Source of the DNA: Pseudomonas fluorescens
GTDB taxonomy: Bacteria; Pseudomonadota; Gammaproteobacteria; Pseudomonadales; Pseudomonadaceae
Length of the DNA: 64,000 nucleotides
Assembly (NCBI RefSeq): GCF_004683905.1
Contig: NZ_CP038438.1
Location: 5,270,001-5,334,000 of the forward strand
Direction of reading: 5' to 3'
Shown here: positions 29,148 through 37,527 of the stretch, one piece after another
How positions within the stretch are numbered: position 1 is the first letter of the stretch
Layout: every line of letters begins with the position of its first letter
Program-made: the position numbers and the translations under genes
Notes under the pieces: generated by a model
The model's database searches: none
What the model was told of the DNA's origin: nothing
Seen by the model: the letters and a program-made list of their open reading frames with translations, nothing else

Positions 29148-30185
29148 ATGAAGCTCGCTCCCGCTCAACTCGGCAAACACCTGCAAGGCGCGCTCGCGCC
29201 CGTCTATATCATCAGCGGCGATGACCCGCTGTTGTGCCAGGAAGCCGCCGACGCCATTCGCAGTGCTGCCCGCCAGCAAGGTTTCGACGAACGCCAGGTG
29301 TTCGCCGCCGACGCCAATTTCGATTGGGGGACCTTGTTGCAGGCCGGCGCCAGCATGTCGCTGTTCGCCGAAAAACGCCTACTGGAACTGCGCCTGCCTT
29401 CGGGCAAGCCCGGTGATAAGGGCGCTGCCGCGCTGATCGAATACTGCTCGCGCCCCGCTGAAGACACGGTGCTGCTGATCAGCTTGCCCAAGCTCGATGG
29501 CAGTGCGCAGAAAACCAAGTGGGGCAAGGCCCTGGTCGAAGGCCAGCAGACCCAGTTCATCCAGATCTGGCCGGTGGATGCCAACCAGTTGCCGAGCTGG
29601 ATTCGCCAGCGTCTGTCGCAAGCCGGTTTGTCGGCCAGCCAGGACGCGGTCGAACTGATCGCCGCACGCGTCGAGGGCAACCTGCTCGCCGCCGCGCAGG
29701 AAATCGAAAAGCTCAAGTTGATGGCCGAAGGTGGGCAGATCACCGTCGAAACCGTGCAGGCCGCGGTGGCCGACAGTGCGCGCTTCGACGTGTTTGGCCT
29801 GACCGACGCCGTACTCAACGGCGAACCGGCCCACGCCTTGCGCATGCTTGAAGGCCTGCGCGGTGAAGGCGTCGAGCCACCGGTGATTCTCTGGGCACTG
29901 GCGCGGGAGTTGCGCCTGCTGGCCAATATTTCGCTGCAGTACAGCCAGGGCACGCCGCTGGACAAGTGCTTCAGCCAGGCGAAACCGCCAGTCTGGGACA
30001 AGCGCAAACCGCTGATGAGCAAAGCCCTGCAACGCTACTCGGCGCAACGCTGGGCGCAGTTGTTGCTCGAAGCCCAGCGCATCGATGCGCAGATCAAGGG
30101 TCAGGCCGCCGGTTCGCCGTGGATGAGCCTGAGCCGGTTGGCGCTGTTGATGTCCGGCCAGCGTCTGACTCTTCCCGCCGAATAA
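29148..30185 (+). CDS. holA: DNA polymerase III subunit delta
   Basis: HolA is the clamp-loader subunit that opens the beta clamp. The 345-residue protein has the delta N-terminal domain (VYIISGDDPLLCQEAADAIR; the beta-binding region near SMSLFAEKRLLELRLPSG), the AAA+-like middle without functional Walker motifs, and the C-terminal helical collar domain. The length matches E. coli delta (343). No strong ribosome site is visible before the ATG, so coupling to lptE translation is possible. Confidence 0.95.
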   Translation: MKLAPAQLGKHLQGALAPVYIISGDDPLLCQEAADAIRSAARQQGFDERQVFAADANFDWGTLLQAGASMSLFAEKRLLELRLPSGKPGDKGAAALIEYCSRPAEDTVLLISLPKLDGSAQKTKWGKALVEGQQTQFIQIWPVDANQLPSWIRQRLSQAGLSASQDAVELIAARVEGNLLAAAQEIEKLKLMAEGGQITVETVQAAVADSARFDVFGLTDAVLNGEPAHALRMLEGLRGEGVEPPVILWALARELRLLANISLQYSQGTPLDKCFSQAKPPVWDKRKPLMSKALQRYSAQRWAQLLLEAQRIDAQIKGQAAGSPWMSLSRLALLMSGQRLTLPAE

Positions 30186-30208
30186 GACGTTCAACCGCAT
30201 AACGCCCT

Positions 30209-30290
30209 TTCGCGAGCAAGCCCGCTCCCACAGTCGATCGCATTCACATGATAGAACTCGGTCGACTGTGGGAGCGGGCTTGCTCGCGAA
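30209..30290. repeat. REPIN (family A)
   Basis: Inverted copies of TTCGCGAGCAAGCCCGCTCCCACAGTCGA flank about 25 bp, between holA and arfA. Confidence 0.9.
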
Positions 30291-30384
30291 GGCGTCAGAA
30301 TATTCCTACGCAATAGAGGCTGGACAGACGCGCGGCTTCGGCAGATTATTCGCCCCGCAGCACCCACCTACCGAGAGAACCCTC

Positions 30385-30549
30385 ATGAGCAAAAAGCCAT
30401 CGAAACATGGCCCGAACAAGGCCAAATCCATCATCGCCCAACCCCTGTTCCGCAGTCGCCAGGAACGACCAACCAAGGGTAAAGGCAGCTACCGCCGCGA
30501 AGCCTTCCAGTCTAATAGCTGGGAGGCTTCTTACTTTCTGGCTGCCTGA
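30385..30549 (+). CDS. arfA: Alternative ribosome-rescue factor A
   Basis: The 54-residue basic protein has the ArfA signature: a Lys-rich start, AQPLFRSRQE, the conserved KGKGSYRRE block and a SWEAS motif. ArfA recruits RF2 to ribosomes stalled on nonstop mRNA when trans-translation fails. A strong hairpin lies inside the last third of the coding region (30499-30530). In E. coli such a hairpin causes truncation of the mRNA, so ArfA is made from a nonstop message and is normally tagged and destroyed by tmRNA. The same design is implied here. CGAGAGA precedes the ATG. Confidence 0.85.
   Translation: MSKKPSKHGPNKAKSIIAQPLFRSRQERPTKGKGSYRREAFQSNSWEASYFLAA
30499..30530 (+). promoter_or_regulatory. 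arfA: Intragenic arfA hairpin (self-limiting nonstop mRNA signal)
   Basis: GAAGCCTTCCAG (30499-30510) pairs with CTGGGAGGCTTC (30519-30530) over all 12 positions with one G-U wobble, around the 8-nt loop TCTAATAG. It lies upstream of the last six codons. A T-rich stretch (TTACTTT) follows, so it could act as a terminator, an RNase III site, or both. Confidence 0.65.
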
Positions 30550-30610
30550 AGCACAGCACCCCCTGGTCATGTTAAGGTCTGCACCTGATTCGTATCCCCT
30601 GGAACTGTGC

Positions 30611-31933
30611 ATGCCCTTCAGTCTTTCCCGTCGTTGGCCCGTTCGCCAACTGATCGCTGCCTCCAGCTTCATTCTGCTTGTCGCCTGCGCGGAAAAACCT
30701 ACCGCCGCCGATGCGCAACCCCTTCAAGCCGCCCCTGTCGCAACAGCCCCGGCAATCATCCCGCCGGTAGTGCCGTCCGCTGACCCGCTTGATCTTCAGC
30801 CAACCCAGACCTTTGCCGAATGGCAGGCGGGTTTCCGCAAGGATGCCTTGGCAGCCGGGATCCGCGCCGATCTGTTCGACCGCGCGTTTGCCAATGTCAG
30901 CTTCGATGCCAGTGTGATCAAAGCCGACCGCAGCCAGCCGGAGTTCTCTCGTCCGGTATGGGAATACCTCGACGGCGCCCTGTCGCCGCTGCGGGTGAGC
31001 AAGGGGCAGGCGCTGATCAGTCAGTACGCCGACATCCTGCAAAGCATCGAACAGCGTTATGGCGTGGATCGCCAGGCACTGGTGTCGGTATGGGGCATGG
31101 AAAGCAACTTCGGTCAGTTCCAGGGCAGCAAATCGGTGATCAACTCGCTGGCGACCCTGGCCTACGAAGGCCGTCGCCCGGGCTTCGCCCATGCGCAACT
31201 GATCGCTGCGCTGCAGATCCTGCAACAGGGCGACATCACGCCAGAAAAGATGCTTGGCTCGTGGGCGGGTGCGATGGGCCAGACCCAGTTCATTCCGACC
31301 ACCTACAACACCCACGCCGTGGATTTCGACGGTGACGGCCGCCGCGACATCTGGGGCAGCCCGGCCGATGCCCTGGCCTCCACAGCGCATTACCTGCAAA
31401 GCTCCGGCTGGCAGCGTGGTCAGCCATGGGGCTTCGAGGTGCAACTGCCGAGTGGATTCAACTACACCCTGGCCGATGGCGCGATGCGCAAGACCGTTGC
31501 CGAATGGCGGCAACTGGGCGTGATCCTGCCTAATGGCGGTCAGGCCCCGGCCGGCTCGGAACAGCTGTCTGCCGCCCTGCTGCTGCCGGCCGGCTACCGT
31601 GGCCCGGCGTTCCTGATCCTCGATAACTTCCGGGCGATCCTCAAGTACAACAACTCATCGTCCTATGCACTGGCGGTCAGTCTGTTGTCCGAGCGCTTCA
31701 ATGGCGCAGGCCTGATCAACGGCACCTGGCCGAAAGATGATCTGCCATTGAGCCGTACCGAGCGTATCGAATTGCAGAACCTGCTGAGCGCGCGCAATTA
31801 CGATGCGGGCACGGCGGACGGGATTATCGGCGCCAATACCCGCAAGGCGATCCGCAGTGCCCAGCAGTCGTTTGGCTGGCCGGCGGACGGGTATCCGACG
31901 CATAAGCTGCTTGAGAGCCTGCGCAGCCAATAG
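30611..31933 (+). CDS. Lytic murein transglycosylase, MltB/SltB family (SltB3-like) with peptidoglycan-binding domain
   Basis: The 440-residue lipoprotein cleaves peptidoglycan glycan strands to 1,6-anhydro products. The signal peptide ends in the lipobox LLVAC (Cys26). The SLT_2 catalytic domain spans about residues 65-360 with catalytic Glu164 in WGMESNFG and AGAMGQTQFIP, and a PG_binding_1 domain (about 375-438, NYDAGTADGIIGANTRKAI) closes the protein. The ATG at 30611 gives the signal peptide; the frame extends upstream to 30407 over arfA without conserved sequence. The architecture corresponds to P. aeruginosa SltB3. Confidence 0.88.
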   Translation: MPFSLSRRWPVRQLIAASSFILLVACAEKPTAADAQPLQAAPVATAPAIIPPVVPSADPLDLQPTQTFAEWQAGFRKDALAAGIRADLFDRAFANVSFDASVIKADRSQPEFSRPVWEYLDGALSPLRVSKGQALISQYADILQSIEQRYGVDRQALVSVWGMESNFGQFQGSKSVINSLATLAYEGRRPGFAHAQLIAALQILQQGDITPEKMLGSWAGAMGQTQFIPTTYNTHAVDFDGDGRRDIWGSPADALASTAHYLQSSGWQRGQPWGFEVQLPSGFNYTLADGAMRKTVAEWRQLGVILPNGGQAPAGSEQLSAALLLPAGYRGPAFLILDNFRAILKYNNSSSYALAVSLLSERFNGAGLINGTWPKDDLPLSRTERIELQNLLSARNYDAGTADGIIGANTRKAIRSAQQSFGWPADGYPTHKLLESLRSQ

Positions 31934-31960
31934 AACGATAATCGTATGGCTGATGCCGCC

Positions 31961-32035
31961 TTCGCGAGCAAGCTCGCTCCCACATTTGATTTGTGTCTTA
32001 CACAGAACCAGTGTGGGAGCGGGCTTGCTCGCGAA
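31961..32035. repeat. REPIN (family A)
   Basis: Inverted copies of TTCGCGAGCAAGC(C/T)CGCTCCCACA flank about 27 bp between convergent stop codons. Confidence 0.9.
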
Positions 32036-32059
32036 GACTGACTCACTGGCAACCAAACC

Positions 32060-33010
32060 CTAGCGTTTGATCACTACATCCTGTTCCAACATCAATTCCT
32101 TCTTCCCGGCATCCAAGCGAACCAGCGCCCCCATCGGCAGCGTCAGGTTCGGATCACAATGCCCGCTGCGCCACCCCGACAGCACCGGAATCCGTAACGG
32201 CTCGAAGGTCTGCTTGAGCAAGCGATTCAACGCCTCGACATCCACCCCGGCGACATCCCCCACCAGCACACCGCGCAATCTGGCCAGCTTGCCAGCCAGG
32301 CGCATCTGCGTGAGCAAACGGTCAATCCGATATAGCGGCTCGTTGACGTCTTCGATCAGCAGAATCACGCCCTCGACGTCAATCTCATAAGGTGTGCCCA
32401 GCGTCGAGGCAATCATCGCCAGATTGCCGCCAAGCAAACGCCCGTGAGCGATGCCAGGTTCGACCGTGGTCAATGGATAAGCCACCGGATGGCTCAACAC
32501 ACTCCCCGCCTTCAACTGACCGCGCAACATGGCGAAGAATGAGGTGACGGTAGGTGGCTCCTTGTCGCCCAGCAGGTCGGCATTGAGCAGCGGGCCATGG
32601 AAGGTCACGAACCCTGCGTAGCGACTGATCGCCAGATGCAGTGCGGTGATGTCGCTGTAGCCGACAAACGGCTTGGCGTGACGACTCAGCAAGTCGTAAT
32701 CGATCCGGTCCAGCAGGCGCGGCGTGCCGTAACCACCGCGCAGGCAAATGATCGCGTCGACTTCAGGGTCGACGAAAGCGGCGTGCAGGTCGTTGAGGCG
32801 CACGTCATCGCTGCCGGCCAGATAGCCGTCCTTCTCGTAGACACCGGGGAACACCTTCAGTGCATAGCCGCGGGCACGCATCCACTGCACAGCCTTGTCA
32901 GTGTCCAGTGCACCGGGGCCGGCGGGGGCAATCACACCGATCAGTCCTTCGGACGGCAGCGCCGGCACAGGCTTATGCGGAAAAAGGGTGTGAGTCGGTC
33001 GAACGGTCAT
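32060..33010 (-). CDS. ldcA: LD-carboxypeptidase (murein tetrapeptide carboxypeptidase, S66)
   Basis: LdcA removes the terminal D-Ala from murein tetrapeptides in the cytoplasm during peptidoglycan recycling. The 316-residue protein has the S66 features: IAPAGP at the start, CLRGGYGTPRLLDRID, the nucleophile Ser119 in VGYSDITAL, the Glu in LLIEDVNEPLYRIDR, and the His in SGHCDPNLTLPMG. The ATG at 33010 follows AGGGAG; longer frames reach 33220 across the lipA terminator and are not credible. No signal peptide is present, as expected. Confidence 0.92.
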   Translation of the reverse strand: MTVRPTHTLFPHKPVPALPSEGLIGVIAPAGPGALDTDKAVQWMRARGYALKVFPGVYEKDGYLAGSDDVRLNDLHAAFVDPEVDAIICLRGGYGTPRLLDRIDYDLLSRHAKPFVGYSDITALHLAISRYAGFVTFHGPLLNADLLGDKEPPTVTSFFAMLRGQLKAGSVLSHPVAYPLTTVEPGIAHGRLLGGNLAMIASTLGTPYEIDVEGVILLIEDVNEPLYRIDRLLTQMRLAGKLARLRGVLVGDVAGVDVEALNRLLKQTFEPLRIPVLSGWRSGHCDPNLTLPMGALVRLDAGKKELMLEQDVVIKR

Positions 33011-33090
33011 CCATGGGTCTCCCTGTGAATTCATGAACACACAGTAGTCAGGTACAGAGACAAACAAAAGAGTGCGCGGCAGGCCCAAAC

Positions 33091-33118
33091 AAAAATACCC
33101 GCCGAAGCGGGTATTTTT
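33091..33118 (-). terminator. lipA: Strong terminator after lipA (symmetric)
   Basis: AAAAATACCCGC-CGAA-GCGGGTATTTTT is a perfect 12-bp stem with a tetraloop and a T-run on either strand. It lies 20 bp after the lipA stop and ends the long minus-strand block before ldcA. Confidence 0.85.
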
Positions 33119-33137
33119 CGAGGCTATCAGCGCCGGA

Positions 33138-34160
33138 TCAGGAACCGAGCAGTTCAGCCTTGACCAGTTTCGCCTGCTCGTCGGCGTGATACGAGGAACG
33201 TACCAGCGGGCCGGAAGCAACGTTCTTGAAGCCCATCTTGTAACCTTCCTCGGCGAACCAGGCGAAGGTGTCCGGGTGCACGAAACGCTGCACCGGCAAG
33301 TGGCTGCGCGACGGTTGCAGGTACTGGCCGAGGGTCAGCATGTCAATGTCGTGTTCGCGCATGCGCTTCATGACTTCGATGACTTCTTCGTCGGTCTCGC
33401 CCAGACCCAGCATCAGGCCGGATTTGGTCGGGATGTGCGGCATCATCTGCTTGAAGCGTTGCAGCAGGGTCAGCGACCACTGGTAATCCGAACCCGGACG
33501 CGCAGCCTTGTACAGGCGCGGCACGGTTTCCAGGTTGTGGTTGAACACATCCGGCGGCTCGGCAGCGGTGATTTCCAAGGCGATGTCCATGCGGCCACGG
33601 TAGTCCGGGACCAGGGTTTCCAGCTGCACGTTCGGCGACAGCTTGCGGATCTCGCGGATGCAATCAGCAAAGTGCTGGGCACCGCCGTCACGCAGGTCGT
33701 CGCGGTCAACCGAGGTGATCACCACGTACTTGAGCTTGAGGTCGGCAATGGCGATCGCCAGGCTCTCCGGCTCGTTGACGTCCAGTGGTTTCGGACGACC
33801 GTGGCCAACGTCGCAGAACGGGCAACGACGGGTGCAGATGTCGCCCATGATCATGAAGGTCGCGGTGCCGCCGGAGAAGCACTCGCCCAGGTTCGGGCAG
33901 GAGGCTTCTTCGCAGACGCTGTGCAGCTTGTGCTTGCGCAGCAGACTCTTGATCCGGTCGACTTCCGGCGAAACCGGGATGCGCACGCGAATCCAGTCGG
34001 GTTTCTTCGGCAGTTCGGTGGTCGGAATGATCTTTACCGGGATGCGTGCAACCTTCTCGGCGCCGCGCAGCTTGACGCCGGCTTCAACCTTGGGACGCGG
34101 GGCCGGGCGCTCGGTCACGTCGAGCGTCGGGATCATGGTTTGCACTGCATCAGTAGTCAT
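33138..34160 (-). CDS. lipA: Lipoyl synthase
   Basis: LipA inserts two sulfurs into octanoyl groups on lipoyl domains. The 340-residue radical-SAM enzyme carries the auxiliary-cluster motif [12 protein letters not shown] and the radical-SAM motif CTRRCPFC, and the conserved C-terminal RSSYHADEQ serine ligand region. An N-terminal extension of about 60 residues is typical of Pseudomonas. It starts 1 bp after the lipB stop, so lipB and lipA are coupled. Confidence 0.97.
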   Translation of the reverse strand: MTTDAVQTMIPTLDVTERPAPRPKVEAGVKLRGAEKVARIPVKIIPTTELPKKPDWIRVRIPVSPEVDRIKSLLRKHKLHSVCEEASCPNLGECFSGGTATFMIMGDICTRRCPFCDVGHGRPKPLDVNEPESLAIAIADLKLKYVVITSVDRDDLRDGGAQHFADCIREIRKLSPNVQLETLVPDYRGRMDIALEITAAEPPDVFNHNLETVPRLYKAARPGSDYQWSLTLLQRFKQMMPHIPTKSGLMLGLGETDEEVIEVMKRMREHDIDMLTLGQYLQPSRSHLPVQRFVHPDTFAWFAEEGYKMGFKNVASGPLVRSSYHADEQAKLVKAELLGS

Positions 34161-34161
34161 A

Positions 34162-34809
34162 TCAGTCGATTCCGCCCGTCAGGGTCGTCTGCTCAGCATA
34201 GTCGAGGTGTTTGACGAGCTGCGCGCGCAGCCGGGCACTTACCTCGGCAAATTCAATCGATCCTGCGTGGTCGCTCAGCTGGGTCATTGCCAGCCCGGCA
34301 TAGCCGCAGGGATTAATCCGTCGAAACGGCTCCAGGTTCATATCCACGTTCAGGGCCAGGCCATGAAAGGAGCAACCGTGGCGAATCCGCAAACCCAGAG
34401 AAGCGATTTTCGCTCCGTCGACGTAGACGCCGGGAGCATCTGGCTTGGCTACAGCGGTCACGCCGTAGCTGTCCAGCAATTCGATCAGGCAGTGTTCCAT
34501 GCGCGTGACCAGATCACGTACGCCAAAGCCCAGCTTGCGCACGTCCAGCAACAGGTAGGCGACCAACTGGCCCGGGCCATGATAAGTCACCTGCCCGCCG
34601 CGATCGACCTGTACCACCGGGATATCGCCCGGCAGCAACAGGTGTTCGGCCTTGCCGGCCTGGCCCTGGGTGAACACCGGAGGGTGCTCGACCAGCCAGA
34701 TTTCGTCGGCGGCATCGCTGCCGCGTTCGTTGGTGAAGCGTTGCATGGCGTGCCAGACCGGCTCGTAAGCCATCTGGCCGAGCTCGCGAAAGCCCAACGT
34801 GCCCGGCAT
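34162..34809 (-). CDS. lipB: Octanoyl-ACP:protein transferase
   Basis: LipB moves octanoyl from ACP to lipoyl domains, the step before LipA. The 215-residue protein has the BPL_LplA_LipB fold with [34 protein letters not shown], the catalytic Lys in [14 protein letters not shown] and the downstream Cys in NPCGYAGL. The ATG at 34809 overlaps the stop of the YbeD gene as TGATG, so translation is coupled. Confidence 0.96.
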   Translation of the reverse strand: MPGTLGFRELGQMAYEPVWHAMQRFTNERGSDAADEIWLVEHPPVFTQGQAGKAEHLLLPGDIPVVQVDRGGQVTYHGPGQLVAYLLLDVRKLGFGVRDLVTRMEHCLIELLDSYGVTAVAKPDAPGVYVDGAKIASLGLRIRHGCSFHGLALNVDMNLEPFRRINPCGYAGLAMTQLSDHAGSIEFAEVSARLRAQLVKHLDYAEQTTLTGGID

Positions 34810-35084
34810 CACAGCACCATGTGCACGAAGCCGGTAGCCCGCAGTTCGCTGTTGATGTTGTACAGCTGGTCCTGGTCGGTGGCGACGATGTGCAACTGAA
34901 TCGTGGTGTATTTGCCGTTTGTGCTCTGGCGCTCATCCACACGGTCATGGTTGATCGTCGCGTGTTTCTTGACGATCTCGATGATCTTGTCCTTGTTGCC
35001 CACACCGGTGTCGCTGATCACCTTAACCGGGTAATCAACGTTGGGGAATTCGATCTTTGGCGCCTTTACTTCGGTATCGGTCAT
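34809..35084 (-). CDS. ybeD: DUF493 (YbeD) family protein
   Basis: The 91-residue protein has the DUF493/YbeD ferredoxin-like fold, with [16 protein letters not shown] and [32 protein letters not shown]. YbeD resembles the regulatory ACT domain and is conserved between dacA and lipB across gamma-proteobacteria, as here. Its molecular role is not established. Confidence 0.92.
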   Translation of the reverse strand: MTDTEVKAPKIEFPNVDYPVKVISDTGVGNKDKIIEIVKKHATINHDRVDERQSTNGKYTTIQLHIVATDQDQLYNINSELRATGFVHMVL

Positions 35085-35121
35085 GGCGTAACGGCCTCGT
35101 AAGCGTAAGCCGTGGCGACGG

Positions 35122-35156
35122 GCATGCCCCCGCGCCGGATCAGCGCGGGGGCATGC
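35122..35156. other. Perfect 14-bp hairpin between dacC and ybeD
   Basis: GCATGCCCCCGCGC and GCGCGGGGGCATGC pair perfectly around a 7-nt loop in the 87-bp gap. No T-run follows on either strand. It could stabilise the upstream mRNA 3' end or attenuate read-through into ybeD-lipB-lipA. Confidence 0.5.
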
Positions 35157-35171
35157 AGGTGCACACTAAAT

Positions 35172-36329
35172 TCAGTTGAACAAGCCGTAGAAGAATAGAC
35201 GGATGCTATCCCACATGCGGCGGAAGATACCACCCTCCTCGACAGCGTCCAGAGCGATCAGGTCAGCGCTGTGCACTACCTTGTCGTCCAGTTTCACTTC
35301 GACTTTACCGATCACGTCGCCCTTGGCGATTGGCGCGGTCAGTTGCGGGTTCATGGTCATGCTGGCAGCGAGCTTTTTCAGCTGGCCTTTTGGCAGGGTC
35401 ATGGTCAGGTCTTCAGCCAGGCCGGCCTTGACTTGACTGGTGGTGCCTTTCCACACCGGGGCCTGAGCCAGTTCGGTGCCCTTCTGGTAGAAGGTCTGGG
35501 TTTCGAAGAAACGGAAACCGTAGGTCAGCAGCTTCTGGGTTTCAGCGGCACGCGCCACTTCGCTGTTGGTGCCGAACACCACGGCGATCAGACGCTGGCC
35601 ATCACGTACAGCCGAGGACACCATGCAGTAGCCGGCTTCGTCGGTGTGACCGGTTTTCAGACCGTCAACGGTCTTGTCGCGCCACAGCAGCAGGTTGCGG
35701 TTAGGCTGCTTGATGCCGTTCCAGAAGAACTCTTTCTGCGAGTAGATCGCGTAGTGAGCCGGGTCTTCATGGATGATCGCACGGGCCAGGATCGCCATGT
35801 CGTGAGCCGACGAGTAGTGCTCAGGGTTCGGCAGACCGGTCGGGTTCATGAAGTGCGAGTTGGTCATGCCCAGATCGGCGACCGTCTTGTTCATCAGGTC
35901 GGCGAACGCGTCTTCGCTGCCGGCGATGTGCTCGGACAGCGCCACGCTGGCGTCGTTGCCGGACTGGATGATGATGCCGTGCAGCAGGTCGCTGACGGTC
36001 ACTTGCGAGCCGACTTTGATGAACATCCGCGAGCCGCCGGTACGCCAGGCGTTTTCGCTGACGGTCACCGGGTCGTTCTCACCGATCTGGCCACGACGGA
36101 TTTCCAGCGTAGCGATGTACGCGGTCATCAGTTTGGTCAGGCTGGCTGGCGGCAGACGCTGGTCACCGTTGTTCTCCACCAGCACGTTGCCGCTGCTGGC
36201 GTCCATGAGCACGTAGGCTTTTGCAGCCAGTTGAGGTGGCGACGGCATCATCTCGGCCGCGAAAGCGGCTGGCGAGAGGAGCAGCGGGACTAGCAGACAC
36301 AGGCGTTTGGCAAAGGTGGTGATGTTCAT
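35172..36329 (-). CDS. dacC: D-alanyl-D-alanine carboxypeptidase (PBP5/6 family)
   Basis: The 385-residue enzyme trims the terminal D-Ala of peptidoglycan pentapeptides. It has a signal peptide (cleavage AAFA-AE), the acyl-serine motif SLTK (Ser63, Lys66), SGN at 123-125 and KTG at 225-227, then the beta-rich PBP5_C domain, and an amphipathic C-terminal helix (RRMWDSIRLFFYGLFN) that anchors it to the inner membrane. The symbol dacC follows the P. aeruginosa usage; dacA would describe the same family. Confidence 0.95.
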   Translation of the reverse strand: MNITTFAKRLCLLVPLLLSPAAFAAEMMPSPPQLAAKAYVLMDASSGNVLVENNGDQRLPPASLTKLMTAYIATLEIRRGQIGENDPVTVSENAWRTGGSRMFIKVGSQVTVSDLLHGIIIQSGNDASVALSEHIAGSEDAFADLMNKTVADLGMTNSHFMNPTGLPNPEHYSSAHDMAILARAIIHEDPAHYAIYSQKEFFWNGIKQPNRNLLLWRDKTVDGLKTGHTDEAGYCMVSSAVRDGQRLIAVVFGTNSEVARAAETQKLLTYGFRFFETQTFYQKGTELAQAPVWKGTTSQVKAGLAEDLTMTLPKGQLKKLAASMTMNPQLTAPIAKGDVIGKVEVKLDDKVVHSADLIALDAVEEGGIFRRMWDSIRLFFYGLFN

Positions 36330-36466
36330 CCGTCTCTCGAAATCGCTAATGGAAACTTGCCCGAAGGCAAAACTATTCAGACAGCCTTCTAACGGGCCAT
36401 CGCGTGTTCAGTTGCTCACTCCAGTCACCCTTGCCGGGCTTTTGTTCTTCGACGAGCCAACAACCT

Positions 36467-36495
36467 GGTTCACCCCCCAAAACCGCAAGTGAACC
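36467..36495. other. Weak hairpin in the rlpA-dacC gap
   Basis: GGTTCAC (36467-36473) and GTGAACC (36489-36495) are perfect 7-bp arms around a 15-nt loop in the 187-bp gap that must hold any dacC promoter. No U-run follows. I saw no convincing -35/-10 pair on the minus strand. Confidence 0.25.
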
Positions 36496-36516
36496 GTCAA
36501 TCAAGTGCTACGTTTC

Positions 36517-37527
36517 TTACTCGGTGACCACGCTCGGCGAGCCGAGATTGGCCAGGCGCACGCTGTTCTGCACCTGCGCGATCTCACCCGGCGACCCGAT
36601 CGGCCCCAGGCGTACCCGGTGCAGGGTCTGCTGATTGCGCACGATCGAGCTGATGAACACCGGAGCGCTCACCATCCCGCTGAGCTTCGACCTCAGGAGT
36701 TCTGCAGCGTCCGGGTTGGCGAACGCGCCCACCTGCAGATACTGGCCAGACGCTGGTGCAGAAGCGTTTTTTTTTGCGCTGATCTGTACAGGGACAGTAT
36801 CAGAGGCATGTTGCTGCGGCGGCGGGGTCCACTGCTCGATGGTACCGGCCGACGCCGTGATCACCGGGGCGCTATTCTGCGCGACTTGCGGCTCGTTGAG
36901 CATCAGCGGCGCCGGACGGCCCTTGGCGGCCCACCATTGCTGCGGATCGATGCCCTCGACCTTGACCCGCGCGGTGCCGATTTCGGCATAACCGAGCTTC
37001 TTCGCGGCCGCGTAGGACAAGTCGATGATCCGGTCCGAATAGAACGGCCCGCGATCGTTGACCCGCAGGATCACGCTCTTGTTGTTGTCCAGGTTGGTCA
37101 CCCGAACGTAACTTGGCAGTGGCAGAGTCTTGTGAGCGGCACTCATGCCGTACAGGTCATACACTTCGCCGTTGGCGGTGTTCTGCCCGTGGAACTTGGT
37201 GCCGTACCAGGACGCCGTGCCCGAGGCGACGTAGGTCTTGGATTCCTGCAACGGGAAATAGGTCTTGCCCAGCACGGTGTACGGGTTGGCCTTGTACGGG
37301 CCGGTGTGCAGGGTCGGCGTGGCGTCCGGGATCCGCGAAACATCGACATCCCACCACGGCGCGCCGTCTTTGTGCGCGCGGTTGATGTCCAGCCCCGGCT
37401 GCGCGCGTACGGCGGTGGACGAAGTCTTCTGGGTCGGCGCGCGGCTGGTCGAACAGCTGGCGACCAGCACCGCCAACGCAGCGAAAGCCACCAGCTTCAG
37501 GGGTTTATTGATAGGCAATGCCCGCAT
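36517..37527 (-). CDS. rlpA: Septal lytic transglycosylase RlpA
   Basis: RlpA digests peptidoglycan strands lacking stem peptides at the septum. The 336-residue lipoprotein has lipobox LVASC (Cys25), a double-psi beta-barrel domain (about 105-200) with ASWYG, GEVYDLYGMSAAHKTLP and NDRGPF, a linker, and a C-terminal SPOR domain (about 255-335, LQVGAFANPDAAELLRSKL) that binds denuded glycan. The linker contains an A9 run in the coding strand (the T9 run at about 36767-36775). Its ATG overlaps the mltB stop as TAATG. Confidence 0.95.
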   Translation of the reverse strand: MRALPINKPLKLVAFAALAVLVASCSTSRAPTQKTSSTAVRAQPGLDINRAHKDGAPWWDVDVSRIPDATPTLHTGPYKANPYTVLGKTYFPLQESKTYVASGTASWYGTKFHGQNTANGEVYDLYGMSAAHKTLPLPSYVRVTNLDNNKSVILRVNDRGPFYSDRIIDLSYAAAKKLGYAEIGTARVKVEGIDPQQWWAAKGRPAPLMLNEPQVAQNSAPVITASAGTIEQWTPPPQQHASDTVPVQISAKKNASAPASGQYLQVGAFANPDAAELLRSKLSGMVSAPVFISSIVRNQQTLHRVRLGPIGSPGEIAQVQNSVRLANLGSPSVVTE

